NCBI RefSeq assembly: GCF_020283565.1
Contig: NC_060060.1
Location: 40,982,001-41,046,000 of the forward strand
DNA: 64,000 nt
Origin: Trifolium pratense
Lineage: Eukaryota; Streptophyta; Magnoliopsida; Fabales; Fabaceae
Direction: 5' to 3'
Numbering within the stretch: position 1 is the first letter of the stretch; each line of letters begins with the position of its first letter. This document shows, one piece after another, positions 24,006 to 36,500 of this stretch. The position numbers and the translations under genes are program-made. The notes beneath the pieces are model-generated. The model made no database searches and was not told the DNA's origin. It was given only the letters and a program-made list of their open reading frames with translations.

Positions 24006-24419
24006 CATATAAAAGGGAACTATAGAGTAAAATAATAATAAAGAATAGAAATAGCATTATACAAAATATAAAATACAAAAAAGTTTAAGCATTCTTATCA
24101 ATATACTTCACAGAGTACTGTCTTGACAAAATAATACAGGCAAAGGTCACTACCATGTATCAGTATGAAGTTGAATTCTCTAGTGAGGACAGTATCATGT
24201 GAAAAGAAAGCTAGATACAAAAGTTACACAGACTAGTTCAAGATCAAGGAGGAAAAGTGTATCTTAAAGATTCCATCTTTGTCACTTCAAATAATTTTGT
24301 AAATCAATAGACTCTTCTTATTCATCTAGGCCCAAGAAACATAGTTAAACAATCAACAGAAGATTAAGGACTTTCATTCGAGCATAAATGTTACTTCGAA
24401 ATACCTTTATACCAAAACT

Positions 24420-27400
24420 TCACAAGTTTTCTGAGCTTTCACGGGATGATTTGTATATTCGGTATGCAGCTATGCACATTGTGATATTACCTATAACAGT
24501 TAGTGCCGCTTGAAGAGCTACCAATACCTACAACTCATTAAAGAACCCCATTCATTTCATTTGTACAATCTCACATTCAAACATATTTTTATTACACGAT
24601 GAAAGGATCATTAAATGTCCTTTGTTCTTACTGCATTGAGCCATAGAACATATTATGAAATTTAAAAGAATGGATCTTGCAGTACTACTCAGTAATCAAA
24701 AAAATATAATTTGCTGTATTTTCACAAATATTAATAGTAGAAAGGGGATTCTCCCATTTAGTCTTTAATTATTAGTTCTCCTTCAATGGTCTTAGAAAGA
24801 GGTAAACTATTGTTTTCCAATTTCCACTAATTCAATTTTAAGGTCGTAGTTTTAGAACTGGTTCATTTTTTGCCATTCTCTAGTTACATACCTCCATAGG
24901 AAATGGTTCATGAAAGATTGGACAACCATCTACACAGGTCTTTTCCTTTGCACGCCACATACTTATTATAACTTATTACCTTAATCATATTTTGTATTTT
25001 AGTCATAATTTCAAAGTTGACTATGAAGTAAAATGTGGACTAGATTGTACAAAGGATGGTGAGAGATGTGGAAAAGATAAATAAGATTGATGGTCAATTC
25101 TACACTTGGAGTTGAAATCAAAATTCTACCACAATTGTTGGAATCTTATGGCAATGAACTGCAGAAGTTTGTTATTTGTGTATTACTGTATTATGCTTTG
25201 CTTCAGATTATGAGCATGGTTGGAGTTCCTAGCTTGGATATAGTAAGAATCCTAATTAATGAAACAAATAGTGTTTAATTCCTCAAATTACTTAGTACCT
25301 ACAATGTGTGAATTGGATTTATAATTATTTTATGTCACACCAAGAAAAGAAACGGTTTAAAACAAACAAAGAATGATGTTGTATTTATGATGGCAAATTG
25401 GCCGAGAAGAAGCATGCTATGAAAGAAAATGAGTATAATGTGAATGATATTTTGTCAGATGATGATTGGTTTGTGACTTTGTGGAGAAAGAGAAAAATAC
25501 ATATTTGAATGTGGATACTCCAAGTGAAGATAACTTGATTCAAGTTGAAGATGCACTAGCAGATGATTTGGAGGTTTCTAATTGTGGTGAGACAAGTTTG
25601 ATGAAGGTCGAAATGCCATGGATGATAATGAAGATCATATGGAAGATCACTATTTGATTATGACTTGAAAGATTCTGGATATGATTCATAGTTCACTGAT
25701 AAATTGGCAGGTCGGAGACTCAGACATGGGCATATAAGGCCGAACTTTGTGGTCAAATACTGTTGTCTTTGGTCACAAAAAAAATTGTGTTCTCTGTTTG
25801 TATTTTTTGTATCTTTTTACTTTTGAATCAGATTGTTGTTCTAACAAAAGATTAGCCAGGCTAGATTCTAGATATCTTGACTCTAAAGTTGAAGCGCTGG
25901 ACTATTTACTGTAGTGGTTTAGTTTTGTGTTCTGAAAAACTTATGTTATTCATTATGAGTTATATGTGACGCCTTATGAACATGATTTAGAGATTATTCT
26001 TTTTATCTATATTATTTTCTATGCATGTGTAGTAACATTTTGAATTTCAAGAAGGATCATACAGTATGTACCACAATCCTTCCCTTTACGACATTCACCC
26101 ACTCCCGAACCTAGGCACAATACTGATTTTTTGACAATACTGATAGCATCAACAACAGCAAAAGGAGGGGAAGCTGGCATGCCTAGGCGATGGCAACAAT
26201 TGGTGACAGCAAGGGATGGATTGTTTTAGAGAGGACTGTGTGTTATATTAGGCGGCCAAGCTAAGCAAATGATGAATCAGTGTAAACCTATGCATCGATC
26301 ATGGCCTGAAATGGGGTCATTTGGCTTAAACATCATATGAAGAACAGGAGCAGCATCAAACTGTTTGTGTTTCAAGGAATCATTAAGAGTGTTTCCACAA
26401 AGAATAGTCCAAAGTTGATGTTGAGTTTTGAAATGCTCCTAAAACAACACTTGCAATAAAATAGCATACAATTTTGCTTTTAAACTCCAAAGGCTTAGCT
26501 TAAAAAGTCAACAAATTTGTCCCATAAGATCTAGAAGACTAGAAGTTGTTTTCAGTTTTGATGAAGAATATTAGAGATAGACACTAGTTACAACTGTCTA
26601 AACAAGTTCAGCCTATATATTATGTATATATACTCTATTCTTGCTGTAATTACAATACAACACAATACTATTCATTTTCACTTTCTCTCTGATTCTCTTT
26701 CTTCTTTCTTTTCTCTGAAAGTGTTGAAGCTCACAAAGCTTCACACCTTCATCAATGGAGTCTATAAAATTCTAACAGAGAAGAATCGCGAAATACAGAT
26801 ATTGTAGAAATTATTTAGTGACCATTGTAGCCGCAAATAAAGTGTGTTCAACAATGTTGAGAGAAATTCACCCGGGCACAAAACCTTCAGTAGCCACTCG
26901 TGGTGTTTTGTGACGATAAATTTTACACATTACCAGACTTTACAAGAACGTTGTTCATTTCAGATATAACAATGGTGTTGTCAACTACCAATTCTAGTTC
27001 TAGTAGTAAAGTAATAGATGTTTTGTATGGAAGAAGAAAGGAAATGTTAGTCATTACCTCAAGGGAGTCGGAGTTATAAAAGAAATGCCATGTGCAGGCA
27101 CAAAATGCTCCACCAAGTAGAGGTACCTACAACAATTAGATTAAGATAGGAACACGAGTTATGTAAACCTACATTCAGAGACCAGTGATCATGCAAATGG
27201 AAATGAATATTTTTACACAAAATTTCCAACAAATGTCAATAACAATCTAGATGGTTATAATTACGTTGATTAGATGGATAATGAATATAACAATGAGTCA
27301 CAACTCAAAGTAATTAACCACGATTTTGAACGTTATTAGCCACAATTTTCAGGTGTTCAATGAACTGTTAATAAGTTGTGACACTTTATTAATTCATTAA

Positions 27401-28120
27401 CCATCCAATTACTCACGCATTTGAATTGCGTTAATCATTGAAATTGTATGTCAAAATAACACATCTCATGTTCCTGTGAATATAACTCAGTTGGTAGGCA
27501 CATCGTATTATATATGCAAAGCCGCACAGGTCGGGTTCGAACCCGAGATTCTACACTTATAACTTATTCATCTCAAGGTTGAATTTTTAACCACTAAACT
27601 ACTTGTGACAAATAAAAATAAGACATCTCATCCATCTCGTAGTAATTCTAACAGGAAAGAAGAAAAAAATTGAAATAATTAAAAGTAGAAAACTTACCAT
27701 ACCCCAAGAAAGGCCCTTCCAAGCTTCATATCCTGATTTCTCCCCATATTGCCACACCAAAGCCATAGCTATAATCCTTTTTCAATAGAAAACAAACAAA
27801 CAATGAAGGTTAAAATGGTAAATGAAAATGGATAAGATAAAGAGTTATGAAGAAGCAACCAACCATTCAACAACACTTGATACATGAACAGCCCAAGTGG
27901 GCAAAGAGAGAGCATTGGAAGGTTCATGGAGTTCTAGTTGCAATGGAAGTTGAATATATGAGGAAGTGGTTTCTACAATGTTAAGAAATTGTGACAGACC
28001 AGCTTTCGGCTTTAAGGTTCCAAACCGACAGCTACTGAGTACTCTTGAGTTTGAGGGAAACGGGATTTTGGGAGTAAAGCAAGAAGATGGTTTTGCTAAG
28101 TACAATGTTGCCGCTGCCAT
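24420..28120 (-). CDS. DUF2499 / Ycf49-like plastid membrane protein
   Basis: Four exons join in frame to 170 residues: 28120-27864, 27776-27698, 27126-27058 and 24527-24420. Residues 1-40 are Ser/Pro-rich and basic without acidic residues, as in a chloroplast transit peptide. The mature part has the LPTWAVHVSSVVEW segment, a WQYGEKSGYEAWKGLSWGM segment, CTWHFFYN, and a final hydrophobic helix (VALQAALTVIGNITMCIAA). This matches the DUF2499 family of plants and cyanobacteria (Ycf49-like), small membrane proteins of unknown function. An in-frame ATG at 28156 would add 12 residues (MKKQDCLLSFLT), so the start is uncertain. Intron 3 is 2.5 kb against 0.1-0.6 kb for the others. Confidence 0.88.
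24528..27057 (-). other. Long intron 3 of the DUF2499 gene, with unidentified relics
   Basis: Bases 25080-25700 carry short acidic-rich plus-strand frames that could be joined only by frameshifts. The style recalls a decayed transposon-encoded protein, but no family motif could be named. Bases 26200-26400 are also coding-like without a match. No intact gene is seen. Confidence 0.35.
27470..27622 (+). mobile_element. tRNA-derived SINE with 9-bp target duplication
   Basis: Flanked by exact ACATCTCAT at 27461-27469 and 27623-27631. It carries the A-box-like AACTCAGTTGGTAGGC and a perfect B-box GGTTCGAACCC, and ends in an A-rich tail. It lies inside intron 2 of the DUF2499 gene in antisense orientation. 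Because of the tRNA-like arms it could be mistaken for a tRNA, but no acceptor stem or anticodon arm is present. Confidence 0.85.
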
Positions 28121-28704
28121 GGTTAGAAAGCTCAAGAGACAGTCTTGCTTTTTCAACCCCCCATTTCAGATAACTAACTCATCATCTTTCAGGAACAGAC
28201 ACATACAAGCTGAGAGAATCGGGGGCAAATGCCCCCCTCGATAAATTTTTATTTTATTTTTCTCTCTAGTTTTTACATATTTTATAAAAATTAATAAAAT
28301 ATTTTATTTTTTTGACGTTAAACTAATAATTTTTTCTATGCAACATGTAAGTGTTTTTTTTTTAATTACAAAATTACTTCTATGTCTTTAATGAAAGGCG
28401 GGCAATAAGTTGTGCCGCTAATCCTTTTTTAAGGGAAAAACCAATCATATTCTTAAAAGCTGCATCTTGAGATAAGTAAGAAGAATGGGTCTTTTAGAAA
28501 GCTCATAATAATGAGATATTCATTTATGCTACATGGTTGGATTGGAAGATTCTTGGCTACATTTATTACATGCACCAGTTAGTTACTATACTCCTTTGGT
28601 CTAGCTAAGAGTCCTTTAAATACAATGTGATACCACTTTTGTAGTACAAAAGCTTAGTAAAATACACAACATTAATCGATCAATGTACCCCCTATCAATT
28701 ATTT
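28121..28704. other. Short intergenic region between DUF2499 and BASS genes
   Basis: About 580 bp, both neighbours on minus. It should hold the DUF2499 promoter and the 3' end of the BASS gene. Bases 28210-28245 (GGGGGCAAATGCCCCCC) form a short GC-rich palindrome. Nothing else is recognised. Confidence 0.5.
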
Positions 28705-31700
28705 TCAGCTGCCTTGTTTTGTCTTGTTCTTTATTTTCGACCAAATCAGAACAAGAGAGAATCCCATCAAAGACATAAGCGGAGACTGCAAGCAAAATTA
28801 TCAACTTAATTACAATAAAATATGTTAAACAGCTATACTTAGATTAACTTGTCATGACTTTAAAAAAAAAAAGATTAACTTGTCATGCAAGATGCATAAA
28901 TTCTTCTATTTTCTTGATCACAGACAAAAGCTTTTTCCAAAACAACGAAGCAAATCATCTATGTTGCTATGATTATGCTCTGATGAGTGATGAAATTTAA
29001 AGCATACATCATTCTTCCTCATGTTTTGTACAGAAAGGTTTAGCAGCGCACAGTGACGGAGCCAGGATATTTCAATAGGGGGGCACCAAATATATAAATT
29101 TGTAACATTAAATATATAATCTAAAAAATCTTTCTTTTATAGATAGATCCAATTTTATATTTTCACATTCATCAAGTGCTTAAGGTTAAAATTGGAATAA
29201 AAGATAAAAAGTTATAAACTATAAGCTCAAACGATACTTGAAATAACATAGAAAAAATTATAAGTATGAAAGAAAAGTTTTTTTCCAAACACAATTTTAT
29301 TTTATCAAACAAGCTTATGGGTCCGTTTGGAATAACTTTTTTTTTTAAGCTTATATGCAAAACGACTTTTTCAAATAAATAATTTTTTATATGTTATTAT
29401 AAGTTTTTTTTTTTTGAAAACTTGGTATCCAGCTCAAGAACCGACTAATTCGAGAGAACCGATCTTACCGCCCATTGCGGAGGGTCCGTTTAAAGCTGAG
29501 TTTTTTTTTAAAACTTTGTATATATGGACCAACCCACCGAAATTGGCACGAACCTGAGACTTTGAGAGGAGCAAACTCCAAGGTCCTAAGCTAACACCAC
29601 TAGACCAACCCAAGTGGATATTATTATAAGGTTGTTAATTAGTTTATGAAAAATAGCTTATAAAAATACAGTTTTCGCGTTAGTGAGAATTTATAAATTA
29701 ACATAAAAAATTATTTGTATAAATTGTTTTACATAAACTTAAAAATAACTATTTCAAATGAACTCAAAATTATAAGCTAGTTTATTTGTGTTACCAAACA
29801 AACACTAATATTGCCTTGATGATGACTTGAATTGAGCCTAGTTACTTTTCAAGATGGGTGAATGTGGGGGACTAGTTAAAATATCAACACTAAAAATTAC
29901 TAATGGATGATGGGTGAATGTGGGGGAGTAGCATATAAAAAAATTTCTCAAAAAGTTTGTGCAGGCAAGTGCCCACATTACCCCCTTCCTGCCTCCGTCC
30001 CTGGCAGCGCAGCTTGTTGCCCCGTCTACCTTTCGTTCATGTGTATAGAGATGGAAACTTACAGAAATTGCAGATGGCATACCCACAACTGGATCTTCAA
30101 AGAATTTATTAGCAAGAGCTAGGGCAAGGAGGCTACTTTGCATTCCTGCCGCCATTAGACAAATGAATTTATTTAATAAAGTAACATATGCTATTATGCT
30201 AACTATAAGCATTTGATGGATAAAAAGTTGTACCTGTCTCAAAGGAAATTGTTCTCTGCAGCGGCTTCACATCAGGAGAATAACGAAAGACGAATCCACT
30301 AAGAACATAACCAGCTACAAAAGATGACAAATGAAAAGCAACAGCGAGCAAAAAGATAGCAAAACCAAAGGGGGATTTAACTGACTCAATGTTAAGAGCA
30401 AGTGGTGCTCCTGCAGAGAGAGCTGCTACCAATACTGATAGTGGAGGCAAAAATGGTCGAATAGCATTACAAATATGAGGAAAGAAGCTGTTAAAAAAAA
30501 AGAATCGAATGAGAGACAACACCTTTTAAGAAAACACTAATGTTAACAAATTTGTCTGAAATATGTAGTATTACCGATTTAGAAGTAGACCAAATGTAAT
30601 AGGAACAAGCACAACCTGTGTAATGCTAAACACCATTCCTTTTACATCTATAGGCAGTTTCTTCCCAATGAGCAACAATAATAAGAGAGGTGTGACAAAA
30701 ACCGCAGAAATAGTAGATAACGATGTCATAACTATGCTTAATGGTGCCATTTGTGGGTCTGATAGAAAAGTAGCATAACTTGAGAGCTGCGCTCCGCTAA
30801 CACAAGCCAGCAATACAATTCCTGCGCCTGACACCGAAGTAGTTTTAATTTTAAGACAAAGATTCAGGGTTCAAATCCTGAAAACTAACGTAACTACAAA
30901 CTTACTAGTATTTGCGTATCAGAGAAAAAGAAGGGAAAAAAAGGGACCATCCTTACCTATTGCTGTTGGTAGACCAAATACATTTACTGAAATTATGCAA
31001 AGAAAATATCCAAGAAGAGGCTTCACCACAAACTGACCAACATAAGCAGTCACAAGTTCTGCTGGCCTGTTAAATGCTTCAAGGAAGTCCTTTTCACTTG
31101 AATTAACTCCAACTGCAAACATCAAAAATCCTAATGCAGGAGCATAGTATCTGCAAAATCATATACAAGTCTTGTTTGAGTGCTAAAAAATGGAATTAAT
31201 CATGAAACAACTTTTTTTATGAACAAATTCGGCCAGAAAATCCACAGACCTGCTGGTAAACCACGTAAAAGAATGTGGGAAGATTAGAGCTAGAAGTGTG
31301 CTAGCGAAGACTACATAAGGTAGAAGTGAATTTGCTTGCTTCAGAATCTCCAAAATGGACATTGTTTTTTGCTTCATTTTCTGATCATAAAATCAAAATA
31401 AACAAAAAGAAAGTTGGCCTGGGTAAACGTTGTTTTCCAATTCCGTGCAAAATTTTCAAAACTTGATTATAGGAAAGAAGCTTCCTGCAAGCTGGAGTTA
31501 AACTTGTCTGGAGTGAACTAAGTAACTAGACCAAAACAGCACGAGACATGCTGCATGGTTCACATATATGTCCATAGCTGGTGACACAAACTTGTTTTAC
31601 TTTTCATGGTAGCAAATAAATTATGTTTTGTTGGAATAGAAAGTACCTGAGGGATTGGATCAGGTAGCACGGAATCCGAAGTGTTCAGCGATGCACATTT

Positions 31701-31988
31701 GAGAGGCAGCTTGGACTTGAAGCTACTGTATTCTGTGAAGCCAACAAGACAAAAGCAAGTAGGCATAAGATAATCGAGATAATAGACAGAAAAAATGGAA
31801 GAAAAAAAATGGTTGTATACACAATGAGAGTTACTTTGTTGGAAGTGTGAACCCAAACGAATCGAGAATTTAGAAGATACGTTGGTCGAAAATGGCGCAT
31901 AAATTTGAGGTTTTCTAACATGGAAAAGTGAAAGATTTGAGCAACTAACATTATGTAACTGATTCACTCTGCATGAAATTGAATACAT
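28705..31988 (-). CDS. BASS-family plastid sodium/metabolite cotransporter, copy A
   Basis: Eight exons join in frame to 411 residues: 31988-31835, 31732-31647, 31380-31250, 31150-30957, 30827-30575, 30487-30234, 30145-30063 and 28785-28705. The first 80 residues are a Ser-rich, basic, weakly conserved plastid transit region. The rest is the bile acid:sodium symporter (SBF) fold with conserved FAVGVNSSEKDF, ACVSGAQLSSYATF, KPLQRTISFETGMQSSLLALALANKFF and MSLMGF segments. Family members sit in the inner plastid envelope; this clade resembles Arabidopsis BASS5/BASS6 (2-keto acid and glycolate transport respectively), so the substrate is inferred only loosely. Exons 3-7 have exactly the same lengths as in copy B. 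Exon 1/2 phase was chosen so that KCAS aligns with copy B. Intron 7 is expanded to 1277 bp by nested transposons. Confidence 0.92.
29319..29766. mobile_element. Tourist-like MITE, split by a SINE
   Basis: The left end GGGTCCGTTTGGAATAA and the internal AAAATAGCTTATAAAAATAC block match the MITE at 12744-12954. The right end is its degenerate complement. With the SINE and its target duplication removed, the element would be about 220 bp, close to the 211 bp of the relative. Confidence 0.7.
29404..29620 (-). mobile_element. tRNA-derived SINE with exact 10-bp target duplication
   Basis: Flanked by TTATTATAAG at 29394-29403 and 29621-29630. On the minus strand it has the A-box-like GGTCTAGTGGTG, the B-box-like GGTTCGTGCC, a 3' body with GGACCCTCCGCAATGGGCGG, and a poly(A) tail (T run at 29404-29414). 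It belongs to a different SINE family from those at 22336 and 27470. Confidence 0.88.
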
Positions 31989-33597
31989 GTTTTGAAGTAG
32001 AGTCCACTTGACCAGCTAGAGTGAGGAACTGCATTGCATTACAGGGATTATAAATTCCACTGAAAACACTGTTGACCAATTATTGTCCGTTTGTTTGTTT
32101 CTTTGATTGAAAAAAACATGATTGATACTAATGTTTATGGGCACTTTTTCTATTAGAGAAAATAATGACAATGATATGAAAATGATGGCATTGCCCAATA
32201 ATAAAAGATTGATACAACAGAGTTGGTGGAAAATTGGGAATTGACAAGTGGACAACATAGATTATTATTTTATTATTATTTTAATTGATTTCCATGGATT
32301 ATTTTTTCACTGAAAGACAAGTTCTGATAATAACATTGTTTTCACGTTCATCAATAAAATAAATTCTGGATTTCATGTTTGAAGCATCTTTGGTTTCTTC
32401 TTGTTGCAGGGTAATCTCATGTTTTTTTAATGATTTGTCAGATTCGGTCTCCATTGGTATTGGTACTGGTATAGAATAATTTATCATTTGTGATAAATTA
32501 GCTAGTGAGTACACTACATGGCAATAAACTTAGTTTTAAATTATTGCAATTTTTCCATTTTTTTGTTGGATTTACCATCAAACAGTGCTCTTCAATCCAT
32601 ATCTAAATATAAAATATAAACACTGTAATGTATATTTTTTATTTTGTAGATATCAATTTATTTTTTCTTTAAGATTAAACTCTACATAATGTTCTATTTA
32701 TCTTGTAGTAGTAGATACATTCACAGAAAAACTGAATGCTCACATGAGCAGCCATGAACAAAGCATGTATCTATAGAGAGAAAAGCTCAGAAAAAAACTG
32801 AATTCTCATTTCTTTTTTTTTTTTTTTGATAAACAAGAGGGCCTAAACCTAGAAAGAGAGATTACACAACAACTACACAGGGAAAACTAACCAAAGAAAC
32901 ATCAGCAGTAATTCTCATTTCTGATTAGCTTTGCATGTACATCGATTTATTCATGTGAAAAAAGAAAAGCTACCAACATAATATGACAAATGACAAATGA
33001 AAAAAGAAAAACTAAAATATTGACGAAACTGTTGCCAAATAACATAAAATAATTGTAACATTGACTAATGACAACAGTTATACGAAAAGCAATTGATTCT
33101 CTATCCATAATAATTTAACAATTTAAGGAAGAGAGTTTCTTTTGCCGCCCTACGAGTTTCTCGCGTGCCCTATTTTTACTCATCTCCTACTTAATTAGCG
33201 GATGGTGTTTGAGAAAATGGTAGGACGGCAAAATAAACCCTCTTTAAGGAATGCATTATTTCTTTAATGTTTTGCATGGGCTAGATCCTATTGGTGAAGT
33301 GGGATTTAGTTAATCACCAACTTGCTTTAGAGGATTCCAAAATTTGAAACAGGCACTTAAATATAAATATCTAAGAGTCAATTGTTTCACACCACTGGTT
33401 CTACACTACCCTTACAAAAACTGTGTTAGAAGAATTGGTGTGATGTAAAAAAAATTAAATTGTAATTAATAGTATATAATATGATATCAAACTTCTTGTA
33501 GTCGGTCCCTCCTTGGGATAGCTTCAGCAGTATCTCTATGTATGCTAAGATACAAGATGGACCCAATGTGCATAATACACATCTAAATCCATACCTT
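31989..33597. other. Intergenic region between the two BASS genes
   Basis: About 1.6 kb holding the promoter of copy A and the 3' side of copy B. The 71-codon minus frame at 32299-32514 matches nothing I know. Bases 33130-33240 contain an imperfect inverted pair (GCCGCCCTAC and GTAGGACGGC) suggestive of a small MITE. Nothing else is supported. Confidence 0.5.
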
Positions 33598-36500
33598 TCA
33601 GGTGCTCTGTTTTGTCTCATGCTTTCCTCTTTTGTTCCATATCAAAACAAGACCAAATCCCATCAAAGACATAATTGCAGTCTGAAAGAAGAAAAATAAA
33701 CAGCAACTTAAATTGCAATAAAATAAAATTTTGATTCAATGCTATAAAATTTTGATTCAGAGTTCGGAATTTACCGAAATTGCTGGAGGCATGCCGACAA
33801 CTGGATCTTCAAAGAACTTATTAGCAAGAGCCAGAGCAAGGAGGCTACTTTGCATTCCTGCAGTTTGAGAAAAGAATTCACTTATAAGTAACATATGCCA
33901 ATGCAGGCATTTGATGGATGAAAATGGAGAAAATGTGTACCTGTCTCAAAGGAAATTGTTCGCTGTAATGGCTTCACATCAGGAGAATCACGGAAGACAG
34001 AACCACTTAGTACATAACCAGCTATAAAAGCTGACAAATGGAAAGCAACAACAAGCAACAAGATAGAAATTCCAAGGGGAGATTTAATACACTCAACGTT
34101 AAGAGCGAGTGGTGCTCCAGCACAGATAGCTGCCACCAACACGGACAGTGGAGGCAAAATTGGTCGAATAGCATCGCAAATACGAGGGAAGAAGCTGAAA
34201 TAAAAAAAATAATGTAAAAAGACAACACTTTAAAAGGTAACACTAATGCTGAAAAATCTACTGAGATTTGAAACAATAGTTTACCGATTTAAAAGCAGGC
34301 CAAGAGCAATAGGTACCACCACAATCTGTGTAATGCTAAACACCATTCCTTTTACATCTATGGGCACTCTCTTCCCGATGAGCAACAGCAATAAGAGTGG
34401 CGTGACAAAAACCGCAGAAGCAGTTGACAGTGATGTCATTACTATGCTTAATGGTGCCATTTGTGGGTCTGTAAGAAAAGTAGCATAATTTGATAGCTGA
34501 GCTCCACTAACACAAGCAACCAATACAATTCCTGCCCCTGATTCATTTAACCTCAAAATGTTAGACAGTATATCCCACTAGCTCTCTTTCTAGTACTATT
34601 AAAACAAAATTACACCTGCGGTCTCTTGGAAACTTAAAGATAGTATCCAAGAAAATGGTCAAACAAACTTAAAGAACCACATGCATAATTTTGCCTATTA
34701 TTTAAAACATATCATTTTCATTTCTCACCTATTGCTGGTGGTAGACCAAAAACAGTTACTGCAATAATATAAAACAGATATCCAAGAAGAGGCTTGACAA
34801 CAAACTGGCCAAAATAACCAGCAGCAATTTCTGCTGGTCTATTAAATGCCTCGATGAAGTCCTTTTCACTTGAATTGACCCCAACGGCAAACATCAAAAA
34901 CCCTAGTGCAGGGGCAAAGTATCTACAAGTACATCACATAATAATTATGAACTCATGGCTCAAGTTATTTAAAAATAATATGTTATAGTTTGGATTCCAC
35001 TTTGTGTTTCAGATATCAGTAGTTTGCACAATTCCATTCCATTTTGCATTGGCAGTTTAAAGAGATACATCAAAACATTCTAGATGACTACAAAAGGGCC
35101 AATGATTGTTCCTTCATTGCTGCAAATCCCCTGACCAGATCAATTTCTCCAAAATGCAAATAATCATAAAACATTATAATATTTTCATCGACTAATTCAC
35201 CGAGAACATACACATACCTGGTAGTAAACCATGTTAATGAAGGTGGGAAGATTAGAGCTAGCAGTGTACTAGCAAGGATTGCAGGCGGCAGAAGTGAATT
35301 TGAATTCTTCAGGATCTCCAAAATAGACAGTAAAGTTTGCTTCGCCGGCTGAGGAAAGAAACAAAATAACAAAAAACAATGATGTCCTGCTCTACTCTCT
35401 CTGTTTTTAAAAACAAAAACAAACTTGACTGTAGAAAAGAAGTCTGCATGAAAATTTGATAGAGTTTATTTGATCTTATGCTCTTACTTCAATACATAAT
35501 GAACCTGGATTCCATGCAGGGAGTCCGTGACCGGTCCAAAAAATAAGCAGATTTTAATTTTATTAAAAAACTAAAATTACCGAACTTGACATCGGACCGT
35601 TTGATCTCGATTGGACGGTCACAGATTTTTTTACTGCATTAATATATGCAGTCAATGATTGCAAGAACCCAGGTTCATATATAATCACTTAGTCCCGTCG
35701 TTTCAAATATACGCACGAACGAAATGGCACCGAACTCAAGTGAAGGCATTCAGCCAAACAATATCAACATTTATTAGTAGAGCTAAGACTCATGGTCAAG
35801 TAGCCTAATGACTATAATTTCACCCTTAAAGTGAATAAGTAAAGTGTTCGGGGTTCGAACATCAGCTCCCGCATATATAATGTGATCTCCCTGCCAACCG
35901 AGTTAAGCTCACAGACAACCAACTATACTTATATTTGATTCCACTAAATCTATTTTTACAAAAAAAATAGATTTTGAAGAAAGCTATTGAAAATAGCTTT
36001 TCATTTTGAAGAAAAAAAATGATTTTTTTACTAAAATGATTTTTGAAAAAATCTGAAACAAACACAAGTAAAATAAAAAGTGATATTTTTTTGAAAAAAA
36101 ATAGATTTTTTTGCTGAAAAATCTTAAACAAACAGGGCCATAATCACTTAGTCCCGTCGATTCATATATACGCATGAACAAAATGGCACCAAACTCAAGT
36201 GAAGACATTCAGCCAAACAATAGTAACATTTATTAGTAGAGCTAAGACTTATCAACAGCTATACTTATATATTTATTTTTGGTCAAATAGCCTAGTGGCT
36301 ATAATTTCACAATAAGTGAAGCATCCGGAATTCGAACCGAGTTAAGCTGATGGACAACTAACTATTGAGTTAATTTCACCTTTATTGAATTGGAGTAACA
36401 AAAACAAATAAAAAAATAAATTGGAGGTGGAAGTGAAGTAGTACCGTGGCGGCGGGAGAAGAGTGATTGGGTGTTGGATCGGGTAGCTGAGAATCATCAT

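Larger units (their letters stand above)
16435..24419. other. Repeat-rich intergenic region, no gene seen
   Basis: About 8 kb upstream of the kinesin gene and downstream of the DUF2499 gene. The proximal part (16435-17330) should contain the kinesin promoter and leader. The rest holds Helitron-like ends, a foldback element, SINEs, microsatellites and an insert with an 18-bp target duplication, listed separately. No frame with recognisable protein similarity was found apart from a short Helitron helicase relic near 19098-19147. Confidence 0.6.
29051..30003. mobile_element. hAT-like non-autonomous element in BASS copy A intron 7
   Basis: The ends are CAGTGACGGAGCCAGGAT and the complement of CAGGGACGGAGGCAGGAAG, flanked by exact GCAGCGCA on both sides (29043-29050 and 30004-30011). 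TIRs starting CAG and an 8-bp target duplication fit the hAT superfamily. It has no transposase. It contains the MITE at 29319-29766 and, inside that, the SINE at 29404-29620. A direct repeat GATGGGTGAATGTGGGGGA near 29855 and 29909 lies in its distal part. Confidence 0.85.

Noticed and set aside
25087..25657. Two plus frames as a possible gene
   Set aside because: They lie in an intron, lack recognisable motifs and would need frameshifts to join; recorded only as a possible relic.
27475..27560. tRNA-like A and B boxes, possible tRNA gene
   Set aside because: No acceptor stem or anticodon arm, and a 9-bp target duplication with A-tail identifies it as a SINE.
32299..32514. 71-codon minus frame between BASS copies
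   Set aside because: No domain, signal or homologue recognised, and no splice or expression evidence.
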